The notes: generated by a model not told the origin, from the letters alone. A DNA stretch of 64,000 bases from Mycolicibacterium chubuense NBB4 (GCF_000266905.1 NC_018027.1:2604001-2668000); one strand, 5' to 3'; positions 51,197 to 60,330 are shown, counted from the stretch's first letter. Numbers and translations: made by a program.

Positions 51197-52350
51197 GCCG
51201 AACGTGGGCGCGCGTGATGGACTGGTGGGACGGGCTGTCGCGCGCGCAGAAGTGGATCGTCGGGATCGTCGTGTTCGCTGCGGTCGCCCTCTCGCCGCTG
51301 TTCACACCTGGGTTCATCGACACACCGGGGATCAGCTTCGGCGGCACCATGGCCCAGTTCGCGATGGTCGCGATCATCGCCATCGGTCTCAACGTCGTCG
51401 TCGGTCAAGCCGGGCTGCTGGACCTGGGCTACGTCGGTTTCTACGCGGTGGGCGCCTACACGGTGGCGTTGTTGACCAGCCCGGAGAGCCCGTGGAACCG
51501 GTTGGGTCCCACCGGCTTCTTCAGCACGCCGTGGGCGTGGTTGTCCTGCGTGCCGCTGGCCATGGCCTTCACCGCCCTGACGGGTCTGATCCTCGGCTTC
51601 CCGACCCTGCGCCTGAGGGGCGACTACCTGGCCATCGTCACGCTCGGCTTCGGCGAGATCATCCGCCTGCTGGCCGACAACCTCGCCGACATCACCAACG
51701 GCCCGCGCGGTCTCAGCGAGGTCGCCTTCCCTCGGTTGCTGGAGAACGATCTGCATCCCGAAGGTGTGTTCTCGGTAGCCAATTCGGGCGGGCGTGCGAA
51801 CTACGGCACCTGGTGGTTCTGGCTGGGCCTGGTCCTGATCGTGGGAATCCTGCTGCTCGTCGGCAATCTGGAGAGAAGCCGGGTGGGGCGCGCGTGGATC
51901 GCGATCCGGGAGGACGAGGACGCCGCAGAGGTCATGGGAGTGAACACGTTTCGCTTCAAGCTCTGGGCGTTCACGATCGGTGCCGCGATCGGGGGACTGT
52001 CCGGCGCGCTCTACGCCGGTCAGGTGCAGTACGTCGCGCCGCCGACGTTCAACATCATCAACTCGATGCTGTTCCTCTGCGCGGTGGTGCTCGGCGGACA
52101 GGGCAACAAACTCGGCGTGATCATCGGCGCGTTCATCATCGTCTACCTGCCCAACCGGTTGCTCGGCGTGCACTTCCTCGGCATCGACATGGGCAACCTG
52201 AAATACCTCTTCTTCGGCCTGGCGCTGGTCGTACTGATGATCTTCCGGCCCCAGGGCCTGTTCCCGGCGCGGCAGCAGCTGCTGGCCTACGGCAAGGCCG
52301 CACGCGACCTGCTCCGGGCGCGGCCGGCGGACAAGGAGCCGGCACAGTGA
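51193..52350 (+). CDS. Branched-chain amino-acid ABC transporter permease LivM type
   Basis: A 385-residue permease partner of LivH with about ten hydrophobic segments. Typical LivM motifs are GLNVVVGQAGLLDLGYVGFYAVGAY, LRLRGDYLAIVTLGFGEIIRLLA, SRVGRAWIAIREDEDAAEVMGVN (coupling loop) and LSGALYAGQVQYVAP, ending in LVVLMIFRPQGLFPARQ. Its ATG overlaps livH by four bases, and its stop overlaps livG's GTG by four. Confidence 0.92.
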   Translation: MSRTWARVMDWWDGLSRAQKWIVGIVVFAAVALSPLFTPGFIDTPGISFGGTMAQFAMVAIIAIGLNVVVGQAGLLDLGYVGFYAVGAYTVALLTSPESPWNRLGPTGFFSTPWAWLSCVPLAMAFTALTGLILGFPTLRLRGDYLAIVTLGFGEIIRLLADNLADITNGPRGLSEVAFPRLLENDLHPEGVFSVANSGGRANYGTWWFWLGLVLIVGILLLVGNLERSRVGRAWIAIREDEDAAEVMGVNTFRFKLWAFTIGAAIGGLSGALYAGQVQYVAPPTFNIINSMLFLCAVVLGGQGNKLGVIIGAFIIVYLPNRLLGVHFLGIDMGNLKYLFFGLALVVLMIFRPQGLFPARQQLLAYGKAARDLLRARPADKEPAQ

Positions 52351-53186
52351 ACCCCCCGGAGAGCATCGAGGATCTTGCCGGCGTGCACCGCGACATCCGC
52401 GCCGGCGAGGGCGAGGTCCTGCTGCAGACAACCGATCTCACCGTCAAGTTCGGTGGTCTGGTGGCGCTGGATTCGGTCACCTTCGACATCCGCCGCGGGG
52501 AGATCCTCGGCTTGATCGGTCCCAACGGGGCCGGCAAGACGACCTGCTTCAACGCGATCACCGGCGTGTACCGGCCGAGCTCGGGCTCGGTCACCTTCGA
52601 CGGCGTGCCGATCGGGCGGGTCAAACGCCACCAGATCACGCGGCGGGGGATCGCACGCACCTTCCAGAACATCAGGCTGTTCGGGGAGATGACCGCGCTG
52701 GAGAACGTCATGGTCGGCACCGACGCCCGGCACCTCACCTCGGTGCCCGGCGCACTGTTCAGGTCGGCGCGGCACAGGCGCGAGGAACGCTCGGCCATCG
52801 AGCGATCAGCCGCGCTGCTGCACTTCGTGGGTATCGCGCACCGCGGCGAAGAGAAGGCCAGGAACCTGTCCTACGGCGACCAGCGCCGCCTGGAGATCGC
52901 CCGTGCGCTCGCCACCGAACCCAAGCTGCTGTGCCTGGACGAGCCCGCGGCCGGCTTCAATCCCAGCGAGAAGTCCGCGCTGATCGACCTGATCCGCAAG
53001 ATCCGCGACGACGGCTACACCGTGTTGCTGATCGAGCACGACATGCGGCTGGTCATGGGGGTCACCGACCGCATCGTGGTCCTCGAGTTCGGTCGCAAGA
53101 TCGCCGACGGACTGCCCGCCGAGATCCGCGAGGACCCGAAGGTCATCGCCGCCTACCTGGGGGTGCCCGACGATGACGTCAGCTGA
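52347..53186 (+). CDS. Branched-chain amino-acid ABC transporter ATP-binding protein LivG type
   Basis: A 279-residue ATPase. Walker A is GPNGAGKTTCFNAITG, the Q-loop is in GIARTFQNIRLFGEMTALENVMVG, the signature is LSYGDQRRLEIARAL, Walker B is LLCLDEPAAGFNPSE and the H-loop is LIEHDMRLVMGVTDRIVVL. The GI-R-TFQ-N-IRLF pattern is characteristic of LivG. The GTG overlaps the livM stop. The 3' end overlaps livF by 14 bases. Confidence 0.93.
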   Translation: MNPPESIEDLAGVHRDIRAGEGEVLLQTTDLTVKFGGLVALDSVTFDIRRGEILGLIGPNGAGKTTCFNAITGVYRPSSGSVTFDGVPIGRVKRHQITRRGIARTFQNIRLFGEMTALENVMVGTDARHLTSVPGALFRSARHRREERSAIERSAALLHFVGIAHRGEEKARNLSYGDQRRLEIARALATEPKLLCLDEPAAGFNPSEKSALIDLIRKIRDDGYTVLLIEHDMRLVMGVTDRIVVLEFGRKIADGLPAEIREDPKVIAAYLGVPDDDVS

Positions 53187-53925
53187 CAACGTCGCCACCG
53201 AACGTCCCGTGCTGCTCGAGGCTCGCGACGTCGTGGTGCACTACGGTCGCATCAAGGCACTGCACTCGGTGTCGCTGACGGTCCACGAGGGCGAGCTGGT
53301 CACCTTGCTCGGCTCCAACGGCGCAGGCAAGACCACGATGATGCGTGCCATCTCCGGCCTGCTGCCGCTGACCTCGGGGTCGGTGTGGTTCGACGGCAAG
53401 GACATCAGCCGGGTCAAGGCGCACCGCCGGGTGGCCGACGGTTTGATCCAGGCTCCGGAGGGCCGCGGTGTCTTCCCCGGGATGACGATCCTGGAGAATC
53501 TCGAAATGGGCTGCTATGGGCGCAAATTCGCCTCCAAGCACGAACACGCCGAGCGGCTCGACTGGGTGTTGCAGACCTTCCCGCGGCTCGCCGAACGCAA
53601 GAACCAGGTCGGTGGCACGCTGTCGGGCGGTGAGCAGCAGATGCTGGCGATCGGCCGCTCGCTGATGGCCCGCCCCAAGGTGCTGCTGCTCGACGAACCG
53701 TCCATGGGGCTGGCGCCGATGGTGATCTCCCAGATCTTCCGGATCATCGCCGAGATCAACGCCGGCGGCACCACCGTGCTGCTGGTCGAGCAGAACGCGC
53801 AGCAGGCGCTGAGCCGCTCCGACCGCGCCTACATCCTGGAGACCGGCGAGGTCACCAAGACCGGCAACGCCCGAGAGTTGCTGGCCGACGACAGCATCCG
53901 GGCCGCCTACCTCGGCGTCGCATAG
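53173..53925 (+). CDS. Branched-chain amino-acid ABC transporter ATP-binding protein LivF type
   Basis: A 250-residue ATPase pairing with LivG. Walker A is GSNGAGKTTMMRAISG, the Q-loop region QAPEGRGVFPGMTILENLEMG is the LivF hallmark, the signature is LSGGEQQMLAIGRSLM, Walker B is VLLLDEPSMGLAPM and the H-loop region is LVEQNAQQAL. It ends the liv operon. A 14-base partial palindrome CACTCGGGCGAGTG sits 20 bases after the stop. Confidence 0.93.
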   Translation: MTSADNVATERPVLLEARDVVVHYGRIKALHSVSLTVHEGELVTLLGSNGAGKTTMMRAISGLLPLTSGSVWFDGKDISRVKAHRRVADGLIQAPEGRGVFPGMTILENLEMGCYGRKFASKHEHAERLDWVLQTFPRLAERKNQVGGTLSGGEQQMLAIGRSLMARPKVLLLDEPSMGLAPMVISQIFRIIAEINAGGTTVLLVEQNAQQALSRSDRAYILETGEVTKTGNARELLADDSIRAAYLGVA

Positions 53926-54037
53926 TCCGTACGTGCGCGCGTTCGCACTCGGGCGAGTGGTGTGAACCCGGCGCTGCGTCGGCTCGTGTCTCACGGTGTG
54001 GGTGCTCGATGTTGCGCCCGTGGAATGGAGTGAGTAC

Positions 54038-54217
54038 ATGATGCTCAAATTCTTCGCTGCGACATGCCTGGCCGGCATGATCGCCATCGGCGCCGTCGCG
54101 CTGGCGCACGCCGCGCCGAACCAGAGCCCGGCGAGCCCGTACATGACCCATCAGCAGCCGACGCCGACAACCACGACGTCGAACGCCCCGACCTATTCGG
54201 GCCGCACGGGTTACTGA
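54038..54217 (+). CDS. Very small secreted peptide
   Basis: A 59-residue precursor with a clear signal peptide: MMLKFFAATCLAGMIAIGAVALAHAAP, cleavage after AHA. The mature part is only about 34 residues, rich in Pro, Thr, Ser and Asn (SPASPYMTHQQPTPTTTTS) and ending SGRTGY. No family recognised. GGAG lies ten bases upstream of the ATG at 54038; an in-frame ATG at 53996 would put residues before the signal and is less likely. It converges on the thiolase gene; the gap holds a large inverted repeat. Confidence 0.6.
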   Translation: MMLKFFAATCLAGMIAIGAVALAHAAPNQSPASPYMTHQQPTPTTTTSNAPTYSGRTGY

Positions 54218-54238
54218 TCGATACGGAATCGCCTGCCG

Positions 54239-54292
54239 GGCTTCACCCGAACTGAAATGAGCTCAGGCACAGCAGTATTCAGTGGTGAAGCC
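54239..54292. terminator. Bidirectional terminator-like interrupted hairpin
   Basis: GGCTTCACC (54239–54247) pairs with GGTGAAGCC (54284–54292). Inside it, after a 3-base bulge, ACTGAA (54251–54256) pairs with TTCAGT (54278–54283). This is a 15-bp interrupted stem between two convergent genes, reaching the last base of the thiolase stop. Confidence 0.5.
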
Positions 54293-55491
54293 TAGCGGGC
54301 GACGACGACCGACGAGCCGTGGCCGAACAGGCCCTGGTTGGCGGTGATGCCGACCGTGGCGCCGTCGACCTGCCGGCCGGTGGCCTGGCCCTTGAGCTGC
54401 CAGGTGAGCTCGCAGACCTGGGCGATGGCCTGCGCGGGTATCGCCTCGCCGAAGCTGGCCAGCCCGCCGGACGGGTTGACCGGGATCCGGCCGCCGATGG
54501 TCGTCGCGCCGCTGCGCAGCAGCTGTTCGGCCTCGCCGCGGGCGCACAGGCCGAGGTGTTCGTACCAGTCGAGTTCCAGCGCGGTGGACAGGTCGTAGAC
54601 CTCGGCGAGGCTAAGGTCTTCGGGGCCGATGCCGGCTTCGGCGTAGGCCGCGTCGAGGATCTGATCCTTGAACACCCGCTGCGGGGCGGGTACCACCGCG
54701 GTGGAATCGGTGGCGATGTCGGGCAATTCGGGAAGGTGCTGGGGGTATTGCGGGGTCTGCAGGCTCACCGCACGCACGGCGGGGACGCCCTCGAGGGACC
54801 CGAGGTGCTTCTGCGCGAACGATTTACTGGCCACGATCAGCGCGGCGGCGCCGTCGGAGGTCGCGCAGATGTCGAGCAGCCGCAGCGGGTCGGAAACCAC
54901 CGGGCTGGCGAGCACGTCCTCGACGGTGGCTTCCTTGCGGTAGCGGGCGTTCGGGTTGTCCAGGCCGTGGCGGGCGTTTTTGACCTTCACCTGGGCGAAA
55001 TCCTCGAGCGTGGCGCCGTAGAGATCCATCCGGCGCCGTGCCAGCAGAGCGAAGTACACGGTGTTGGTGGCGCCGATCAGGTGGAAGCGCTGCCAGTCCG
55101 GATCGTTCTTGCGCTCACCGCCCACGGGCGCGAAGAAGCCCTTGGGCGTGGTGTCGGCTCCGATGACCAGCGCGACATCGCAGAACCCGGCCAGGATCTG
55201 GGCCCGGGCGCTCTGCAACGCCTGCGAGCCGCTCGCGCAGGCCGCATAACTCGAGGTGACCGGCACCCCGTTCCAGCCCAGCTTCTGGGCGAACGTCGCC
55301 CCGGCCACGAAGCCCGGGTAGCCGTTGCGGATCGTGTCGGCGCCGGCCACCAGCTGGATCTGCCGCCAGTCCAGACCGGCTTCGGCCAGCGCGGCGCGGG
55401 CGGCCACGACGCCGTACTCGGTGAAGTCGCGGCCCCACTTGCCCCACGGGTGCATGCCCGCGCCGAGAATGTAAACCGGTTCGGGTGCCAT
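54292..55491 (-). CDS. Thiolase-like lipid-transfer/acetyl-CoA acetyltransferase family protein
   Basis: A 399-residue thiolase-fold protein of the SCP-x/lipid-transfer group. The N-terminal VYILGAGMHPWGKWGRDFTEYGVVAARAALAEAG is family-typical. The nucleophile Cys is in SSYAACASGSQAL, and the C-terminal PVNPSGGLASFGEAIPAQAIAQVCEL replaces the usual thiolase HxxG/CxG pattern, so thiolase activity may be altered. The ATG at 55491 shares a base with the stop of the upstream DUF35 gene (TGATG). Position corresponds to Rv1627c. Such pairs act in steroid or acyl-CoA side-chain degradation in actinobacteria. Confidence 0.88.
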   Translation of the reverse strand: MAPEPVYILGAGMHPWGKWGRDFTEYGVVAARAALAEAGLDWRQIQLVAGADTIRNGYPGFVAGATFAQKLGWNGVPVTSSYAACASGSQALQSARAQILAGFCDVALVIGADTTPKGFFAPVGGERKNDPDWQRFHLIGATNTVYFALLARRRMDLYGATLEDFAQVKVKNARHGLDNPNARYRKEATVEDVLASPVVSDPLRLLDICATSDGAAALIVASKSFAQKHLGSLEGVPAVRAVSLQTPQYPQHLPELPDIATDSTAVVPAPQRVFKDQILDAAYAEAGIGPEDLSLAEVYDLSTALELDWYEHLGLCARGEAEQLLRSGATTIGGRIPVNPSGGLASFGEAIPAQAIAQVCELTWQLKGQATGRQVDGATVGITANQGLFGHGSSVVVAR

Positions 55492-55961
55492 CAGGCGTGA
55501 CCCTCCTTGCTCTTCGTGTCGGCCCGCCGCCAGGCATAGACGATGCGCTCGACCCCGTCGTCGTCGACGTAGAGCGGCATGGTCGCCAGCTCCATCTCCA
55601 TGCCCACCTTCAAGTCGGCGGCCAGCGTGCCTTCCACCACCTTGCCGAGCACGATTAACCCCTCGTCGGCCAACTCGACCGCGGCAACGGCGAACGGCTC
55701 GAACGGATCCGGCGACGGATAGGGCGGCGGCGGCGCGTACCGGTTCTCGGTGTAGCTCCACAGCGTGCCGCGTCGCGACAGGGGGACCTGCGCGAGGTCG
55801 TCACCGTCGCAACCCGGGTTGGGGCAGTTGTCGGCGCGCGGCGGGAACACGTAGGTGCCGCACTGATGACACTTGCCGCCGATCAGATACGGGTTGCCCG
55901 ACCCGTCGGTGGCGAACCAGCCGTCGACCGCGGGCTGCATCGAGATACCAGAAGCTGACAC
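55491..55961 (-). CDS. Zn-ribbon/OB-fold DUF35 protein, thiolase partner
   Basis: A 156-residue protein. The zinc ribbon is GGKCHQCGTYVFPPRADNCP with a further cysteine in NPGC. The OB-fold (about 65–150) contains GTLWSYTENRYAPPPPYP and VELADEGLIVLGKVVEG. DUF35 proteins bind acyl-CoA and form complexes with thiolases or aldolases encoded next door, as here. The GTG at 55961 has the -10-like TACGCT (55973–55968) six bases upstream, so the mRNA is probably leaderless; in-frame codons further up are not needed. It corresponds to Rv1628c. Confidence 0.9.
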   Translation of the reverse strand: MSASGISMQPAVDGWFATDGSGNPYLIGGKCHQCGTYVFPPRADNCPNPGCDGDDLAQVPLSRRGTLWSYTENRYAPPPPYPSPDPFEPFAVAAVELADEGLIVLGKVVEGTLAADLKVGMEMELATMPLYVDDDGVERIVYAWRRADTKSKEGHA

Positions 55962-55967
55962 GCGGTC

Positions 55968-55973
55968 AGCGTA
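55968..55973 (-). promoter_or_regulatory. Putative leaderless -10 of the DUF35–thiolase operon
   Basis: TACGCT on the minus strand (55973–55968) is six bases before the GTG at 55961. Confidence 0.5.
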
Positions 55974-56086
55974 CCCAGATCGGCGACAGAACTGAAACGT
56001 GTTCCAGTTGGGGCGCCGGCCCCGCCGACGCAAGCCGGGGGGCGGGAACCCCGGGTAGTGGTGCCCAGCATGTCGGCGCCGGTGCC

Positions 56087-56100
56087 TAGAGTGAAGGCCG
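56087..56100 (+). promoter_or_regulatory. Putative leaderless promoter -10 of polA
   Basis: TAGAGT at 56087–56092 is seven bases before the GTG at 56100. It supports that start over the in-frame codons at 56058 and 56070. Confidence 0.5.
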
Positions 56101-58841
56101 TGAGCCCAGCCAAGACCGCACCGGCGACGAAGGCCGGCAAGAAAGCCGAGGCGGGTTCGGCTGACGACAAGCCGACGTTGATGCTCCTGGACGGCAATTC
56201 ACTGGCTTTCCGTGCGTTCTACGCGCTGCCCGCCGAGAACTTCAAGACGCAGGGCGGGCTGACCACCAACGCGGTCTACGGGTTCACCGCGATGCTGATC
56301 AACCTGCTGCGCGACGAGCAGCCCAGCCACATCGCGGCAGCGTTCGACGTATCCAGGCAGACGTTCCGCAAGGAGAAGTACCCGGAGTACAAGGAGGGCC
56401 GCTCGGCCACCCCGGACGAATTCCGCGGCCAGATCGACATCACCAAGGAAGTGCTCGGAGCGCTGGGCATCACCGTGCTCGCGGAGGCCGGGTTCGAGGC
56501 CGACGACGTGATCGCCACGCTGGCCACCCAGGCGCAGGACGAGGGATACCGCGTCCTGGTGGTCACCGGCGACCGCGACACACTGCAGCTGGTCAGCGAC
56601 GACGTCACCGTGCTCTACCCCCGTAAAGGAGTCAGCGAGCTGACCCGCTTCACTCCGGAGGCGGTTCAGGAGAAGTACGGGCTGACGCCGTCGCAGTACC
56701 CCGACTTCGCGGCCCTGCGCGGCGACCCCAGCGACAACCTGCCCGGCATCCCGGGGGTGGGGGAGAAGACCGCCACCAAGTGGATCGCCGAGTACGGATC
56801 GCTGCAGTCGCTGATCGACAACGTCGACAAGGTGAAGGGCAAGGTCGGTGACGCCCTGCGCGCGCACCTGTCGAGTGTCGTACTCAACCGGGAGCTCACC
56901 GATCTGGTGAAGGACGTCCCGCTGGCGCAGACGCCTGACACCCTGCGCATGCAGCCGTGGAACCGTGACCAGATCCATCGATTGTTCGACGACCTCGAGT
57001 TCCGGGTGCTGCGCGACCGCCTGTTCGACACGCTCGCGTCCGCCGACCCCGAGGTCGATGAAGGCTTCGACGTCCGCGGCGAAGCGCTGGAACCGGGCAC
57101 GCTGTCCGCATGGCTCGCCGAACAGAGCCGCGGCAGTCGATTCGGGCTCGCCGTGGTCGGCAACCACCTGGCCTTCGACAGCGACGCCACCGCAGTCGCG
57201 ATCGTGGCGCCCGGCGGGGACGGCCGCTACATCGACACGACGTCGCTGCATCCGGATGACGAGGCTGCGCTCGGCTCGTGGCTGGCCGATGCGGGCGCGC
57301 CGAAGGCCCTGCACGAGGCCAAGCTCGCCATGCACGACCTCGAGGGCCGGGGCTGGACGCTGGCCGGTGTCACCTCGGATACGGCCCTGGCCGCCTACCT
57401 CGTCCGTCCCGGGCAGCGCAGCTTTGCCCTCGACGACCTCTCGCTGCGCTACCTCAAACGCGAATTGCGCGCGGAAAACCCTGAGCAACAACAGCTTTCA
57501 CTTCTCGACGACGGTGACGGCGCCGATGACCAGGCGGTGCAGACCCTTCTGCTGCGCGCGAGCGCGGTGATGGATCTCGCCGACGCTCTCGACGAGGAAC
57601 TGGCGCGCATCGATTCCTCGGCGCTGCTGGGCAACATGGAGTTGCCCGTACAGCGGGTGCTGGCCGGGCTGGAGACCGCGGGCATCGCTGTGGACCTGGC
57701 GAGGCTCTCGGAGTTGCAGAGCGAGTTCGCCGGCCAGATCCGCGACGCCGCAGAGGCGGCCTACGCAGTGATCGGCAAGCAGATCAACCTCGGGTCCCCC
57801 AAGCAGCTGCAGGTGGTGCTCTTCGACGAGCTGGGGATGCCGAAGACCAAGCGCACCAAGACCGGCTACACCACCGACGCCGACGCGCTGCAGAGTCTTT
57901 TCGACAAGACCGGGCATCCGTTCCTTCAGCATCTGCTGACCCATCGCGACGCCACCCGGCTGAAGGTGACCGTCGACGGCCTGCTCGCTTCGACCGCCGC
58001 CGACGGCCGCATACACACCACGTTCAACCAGACGATCGCGGCCACCGGACGCTTGTCGTCCACCGAGCCGAACCTGCAGAACATCCCGATCCGCACCGAG
58101 GCCGGACGACGCATCCGGGACGCGTTCGTCGTCGGCGCCGGGTACTCGGAATTGATCACCGCCGACTACAGCCAGATCGAGATGCGGATCATGGCCCACC
58201 TCTCCCAGGACGCGGGCCTGATCGAGGCGTTCAACACCGGGGAGGACCTGCACTCTTTCGTCGCGTCGCGGGCCTTCGACGTGCCGATCGACGAGGTCAC
58301 CCCCGACCTGCGCAGGCGGGTGAAGGCGATGTCCTACGGACTGGCCTACGGGTTGAGCGCGTACGGCCTCGCCCAGCAGTTGAAGATCTCGACCGAAGAG
58401 GCCAAGGTCCAGATGGACCAGTACTTCGCGCGCTTCGGCGGAATCCGGGACTACCTGCGCGACGTCGTCGACCAGGCCCGCAAGGACGGCTACACCTCGA
58501 CGGTGTTCGGCCGCCGCCGCTATCTGCCCGAACTCGACAGCAGCAACCGCAACGTGCGCGAGGCCGCCGAACGGGCGGCGCTCAACGCACCGATCCAGGG
58601 CAGTGCCGCCGACATCATCAAGGTCGCGATGATCAACGTCGACCGGGCCATCAAGGACGCCGGCCTGGCGTCGCGCATGCTGCTGCAGGTGCACGACGAG
58701 TTGCTGTTCGAGGTCGCCGAAAGGGAGCGAGAGGCGCTGGAGGCGCTCGTGCGCGAGCACATGGGCAGTGCGTATCCGCTGAACGTGCCGTTGGAGGTTT
58801 CGGTGGGGTACGGCCGCAGTTGGGATGCGGCGGCGCACTGA
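56100..58841 (+). CDS. polA: DNA polymerase I PolA
   Basis: A 913-residue repair and replication polymerase. After a basic Ala/Lys-rich lead comes the 5'-3' exonuclease domain (about 25–320) with LMLLDGNSLAFRAFYALP, EADDVIATLA, VTGDRDTLQLV and GDPSDNLPGIPGVGEKTA. The middle domain (about 330–520) lacks a clear DxE set, so proofreading is probably absent, as in other mycobacteria. The polymerase domain has motif A TADYSQIEMRIMAHLS, motif B RRRVKAMSYGLAYGLSAYG and motif C LQVHDELLFEV. The GTG at 56100 is set by the -10 upstream. The stop overlaps the thioesterase ATG (TGATG). Confidence 0.96.
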   Translation: MSPAKTAPATKAGKKAEAGSADDKPTLMLLDGNSLAFRAFYALPAENFKTQGGLTTNAVYGFTAMLINLLRDEQPSHIAAAFDVSRQTFRKEKYPEYKEGRSATPDEFRGQIDITKEVLGALGITVLAEAGFEADDVIATLATQAQDEGYRVLVVTGDRDTLQLVSDDVTVLYPRKGVSELTRFTPEAVQEKYGLTPSQYPDFAALRGDPSDNLPGIPGVGEKTATKWIAEYGSLQSLIDNVDKVKGKVGDALRAHLSSVVLNRELTDLVKDVPLAQTPDTLRMQPWNRDQIHRLFDDLEFRVLRDRLFDTLASADPEVDEGFDVRGEALEPGTLSAWLAEQSRGSRFGLAVVGNHLAFDSDATAVAIVAPGGDGRYIDTTSLHPDDEAALGSWLADAGAPKALHEAKLAMHDLEGRGWTLAGVTSDTALAAYLVRPGQRSFALDDLSLRYLKRELRAENPEQQQLSLLDDGDGADDQAVQTLLLRASAVMDLADALDEELARIDSSALLGNMELPVQRVLAGLETAGIAVDLARLSELQSEFAGQIRDAAEAAYAVIGKQINLGSPKQLQVVLFDELGMPKTKRTKTGYTTDADALQSLFDKTGHPFLQHLLTHRDATRLKVTVDGLLASTAADGRIHTTFNQTIAATGRLSSTEPNLQNIPIRTEAGRRIRDAFVVGAGYSELITADYSQIEMRIMAHLSQDAGLIEAFNTGEDLHSFVASRAFDVPIDEVTPDLRRRVKAMSYGLAYGLSAYGLAQQLKISTEEAKVQMDQYFARFGGIRDYLRDVVDQARKDGYTSTVFGRRRYLPELDSSNRNVREAAERAALNAPIQGSAADIIKVAMINVDRAIKDAGLASRMLLQVHDELLFEVAEREREALEALVREHMGSAYPLNVPLEVSVGYGRSWDAAAH

Positions 58842-59647
58842 TGGGAGGCCACCCGTTCGACGACGCGATCGAGCTGCACGCCACGCAGCCGGGTCGGATG
58901 CGCGGCAAGACCAGCCCGGACTGGGCCAACATGGTCGGCCCGTTCGGCGGCCTCACGGCCGCGGTGCTGCTGCGTGCCATCGAGGAGCAGCCCGACCGGA
59001 TCGGTGAGCCGGTGTCGCTCACCGTGAACTTCGCCGCGCCGGTTGCCGACGGGGACTTCGACATCGCGACCACGGCCGTCCGCACCAACCGCACCAATCA
59101 GCACTGGTACGCCGAGCTGTCGCAGGGTGGTGACGTGAAGACTACGGCGACAGCGGTTTTCGGCGCCCGCCGCGACACCTGGTCGGACACCGAGGCGCCG
59201 CCGCTGGATGTGCCGGGCCCTGACGAGATCCCTCCGGGCGGTCTGCATCCGATCGTCGTATGGGCCCGCAACTACGAGATGCGCTATGTCGACGGAGCCA
59301 TTCCCGGGCGTGAGGCGGCACCGGCGCCGTCGTCGGTGACCACGATGTGGGTGCGCGACCAGCACTCGCGTGGCCTCGACTTCGCCGCGCTCACCGCGTT
59401 GAGCGACATCTTCTATCCGCGGGTGTTCCTGCGCCGCGGCGCCGTGTCGCCGGCCGGGACGATCTCGCTCACCACCTACTTCCACGCCGATGGACGCGAC
59501 CTGGCCGCAGTGGCCGGCGACTACGTGCTCGCCCGTGCCCATGCCAACCGCTTCTCTCGCGGCTATTTCGATCAGTCCGCGCAGCTGTGGAGCAGAAGCG
59601 GCGAGCTGCTGGTGACGACGCACCAGGTGGTGTACTTCAAGACCTGA
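58841..59647 (+). CDS. Acyl-CoA thioesterase family protein (TesB-like)
   Basis: A 268-residue protein of the double hot-dog thioesterase group (4HBT_3/TesB-like). Features: TSPDWANMVGPFGGLTAAVLLRAIEEQP, VSLTVNFAAPVADGDFDI, RTNRTNQHWYAELSQGG and the second domain LDFAALTALSDIFYPRVFLRRG with HANRFSRGYFDQSAQLWSRSGELLVTTHQVVYF. Substrate unknown, probably an acyl-CoA. Its ATG shares a base with the polA stop, so it is co-transcribed with polA. Confidence 0.87.
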   Translation: MGGHPFDDAIELHATQPGRMRGKTSPDWANMVGPFGGLTAAVLLRAIEEQPDRIGEPVSLTVNFAAPVADGDFDIATTAVRTNRTNQHWYAELSQGGDVKTTATAVFGARRDTWSDTEAPPLDVPGPDEIPPGGLHPIVVWARNYEMRYVDGAIPGREAAPAPSSVTTMWVRDQHSRGLDFAALTALSDIFYPRVFLRRGAVSPAGTISLTTYFHADGRDLAAVAGDYVLARAHANRFSRGYFDQSAQLWSRSGELLVTTHQVVYFKT

Positions 59648-59682
59648 TCGCCGCCGGCCGCAGCACTGTGGCCCGTCGGCAG

Positions 59683-60204
59683 CTATGCGCCGACGATCTC
59701 CCAGCGGTCGTTTTCGCCCGGCGCGCCGGCCGTGAGTTTCACCGTGCGGGTGTTGCCCTGCGGATCGGCGGCCGTGCACTCGAACGACTGCCCGATCTCC
59801 ACCACTTTGAGGCCCGAACCGCAGTCCACCGTCACGTCGAAGCCGCGATCCCGCGAGATGTCGCCGGCCAGGGATCCGGCCGTCCGCTCGAGGTCGAAGA
59901 CGGTGTCGAGGGTCTTGAAGTCGACGTTCCCCTCGTCATCGGTGGCCGTCGCGAGAACCCGTACGGTGTTTCCGTCGACGTCCGCCTTGCAGATCAACGT
60001 GTCGCCGGACTTCAACTCGGAGGGTTTCGGGCAGGCGACGCCGGAAACCTGGCGCGAGATTTCTTTGTAGGAGTTGTTCAACTCGTCTGCGATGCCCTTC
60101 TCCAGCTTCGCGTAGTCGGGCCCACCCACCGACGCGGAGAACTGACACGCCGCCACCGCGGCGCTGACGACGACCAGGCCGAGCAGCGGCCGCATCGCTG
60201 GCAC
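59683..60204 (-). CDS. DUF4333 lipoprotein
   Basis: A 173-residue lipoprotein. The signal peptide MRPLLGLVVVSAAVAAC ends in a lipobox cysteine. Two DUF4333-like segments follow, each with a paired-cysteine pattern: VACPKPSELKSGDTLICKADVDG and VDCGSGLKVVEIGQSFECTAADPQG, suggesting two disulfide-linked repeats. The family is widespread in mycobacterial cell envelopes; function is unknown. GTG 60204 and ATG 60195 are both possible starts. It is divergent from rpsA. Confidence 0.85.
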   Translation of the reverse strand: MPAMRPLLGLVVVSAAVAACQFSASVGGPDYAKLEKGIADELNNSYKEISRQVSGVACPKPSELKSGDTLICKADVDGNTVRVLATATDDEGNVDFKTLDTVFDLERTAGSLAGDISRDRGFDVTVDCGSGLKVVEIGQSFECTAADPQGNTRTVKLTAGAPGENDRWEIVGA

Positions 60205-60300
60205 ACAAAAAAGTTACCGCGCGACGGCGACAATTTGACGCGAACGAATGTTTTCATCATGCCGATGCCCGCCGCCGACCCAGCCTGTGACGAGGCGGGT

Positions 60301-60330
60301 TTGTCCTGCGTGGACCCCGTCGAGTAGCCT
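60301..60330 (+). promoter_or_regulatory. Putative SigA-type promoter of rpsA
   Basis: TTGTCC at 60301–60306, 18 bases, then TAGCCT at 60325–60330. This would give a leader of about 85 bases before the rpsA ATG, unlike the leaderless genes nearby. Confidence 0.45.
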
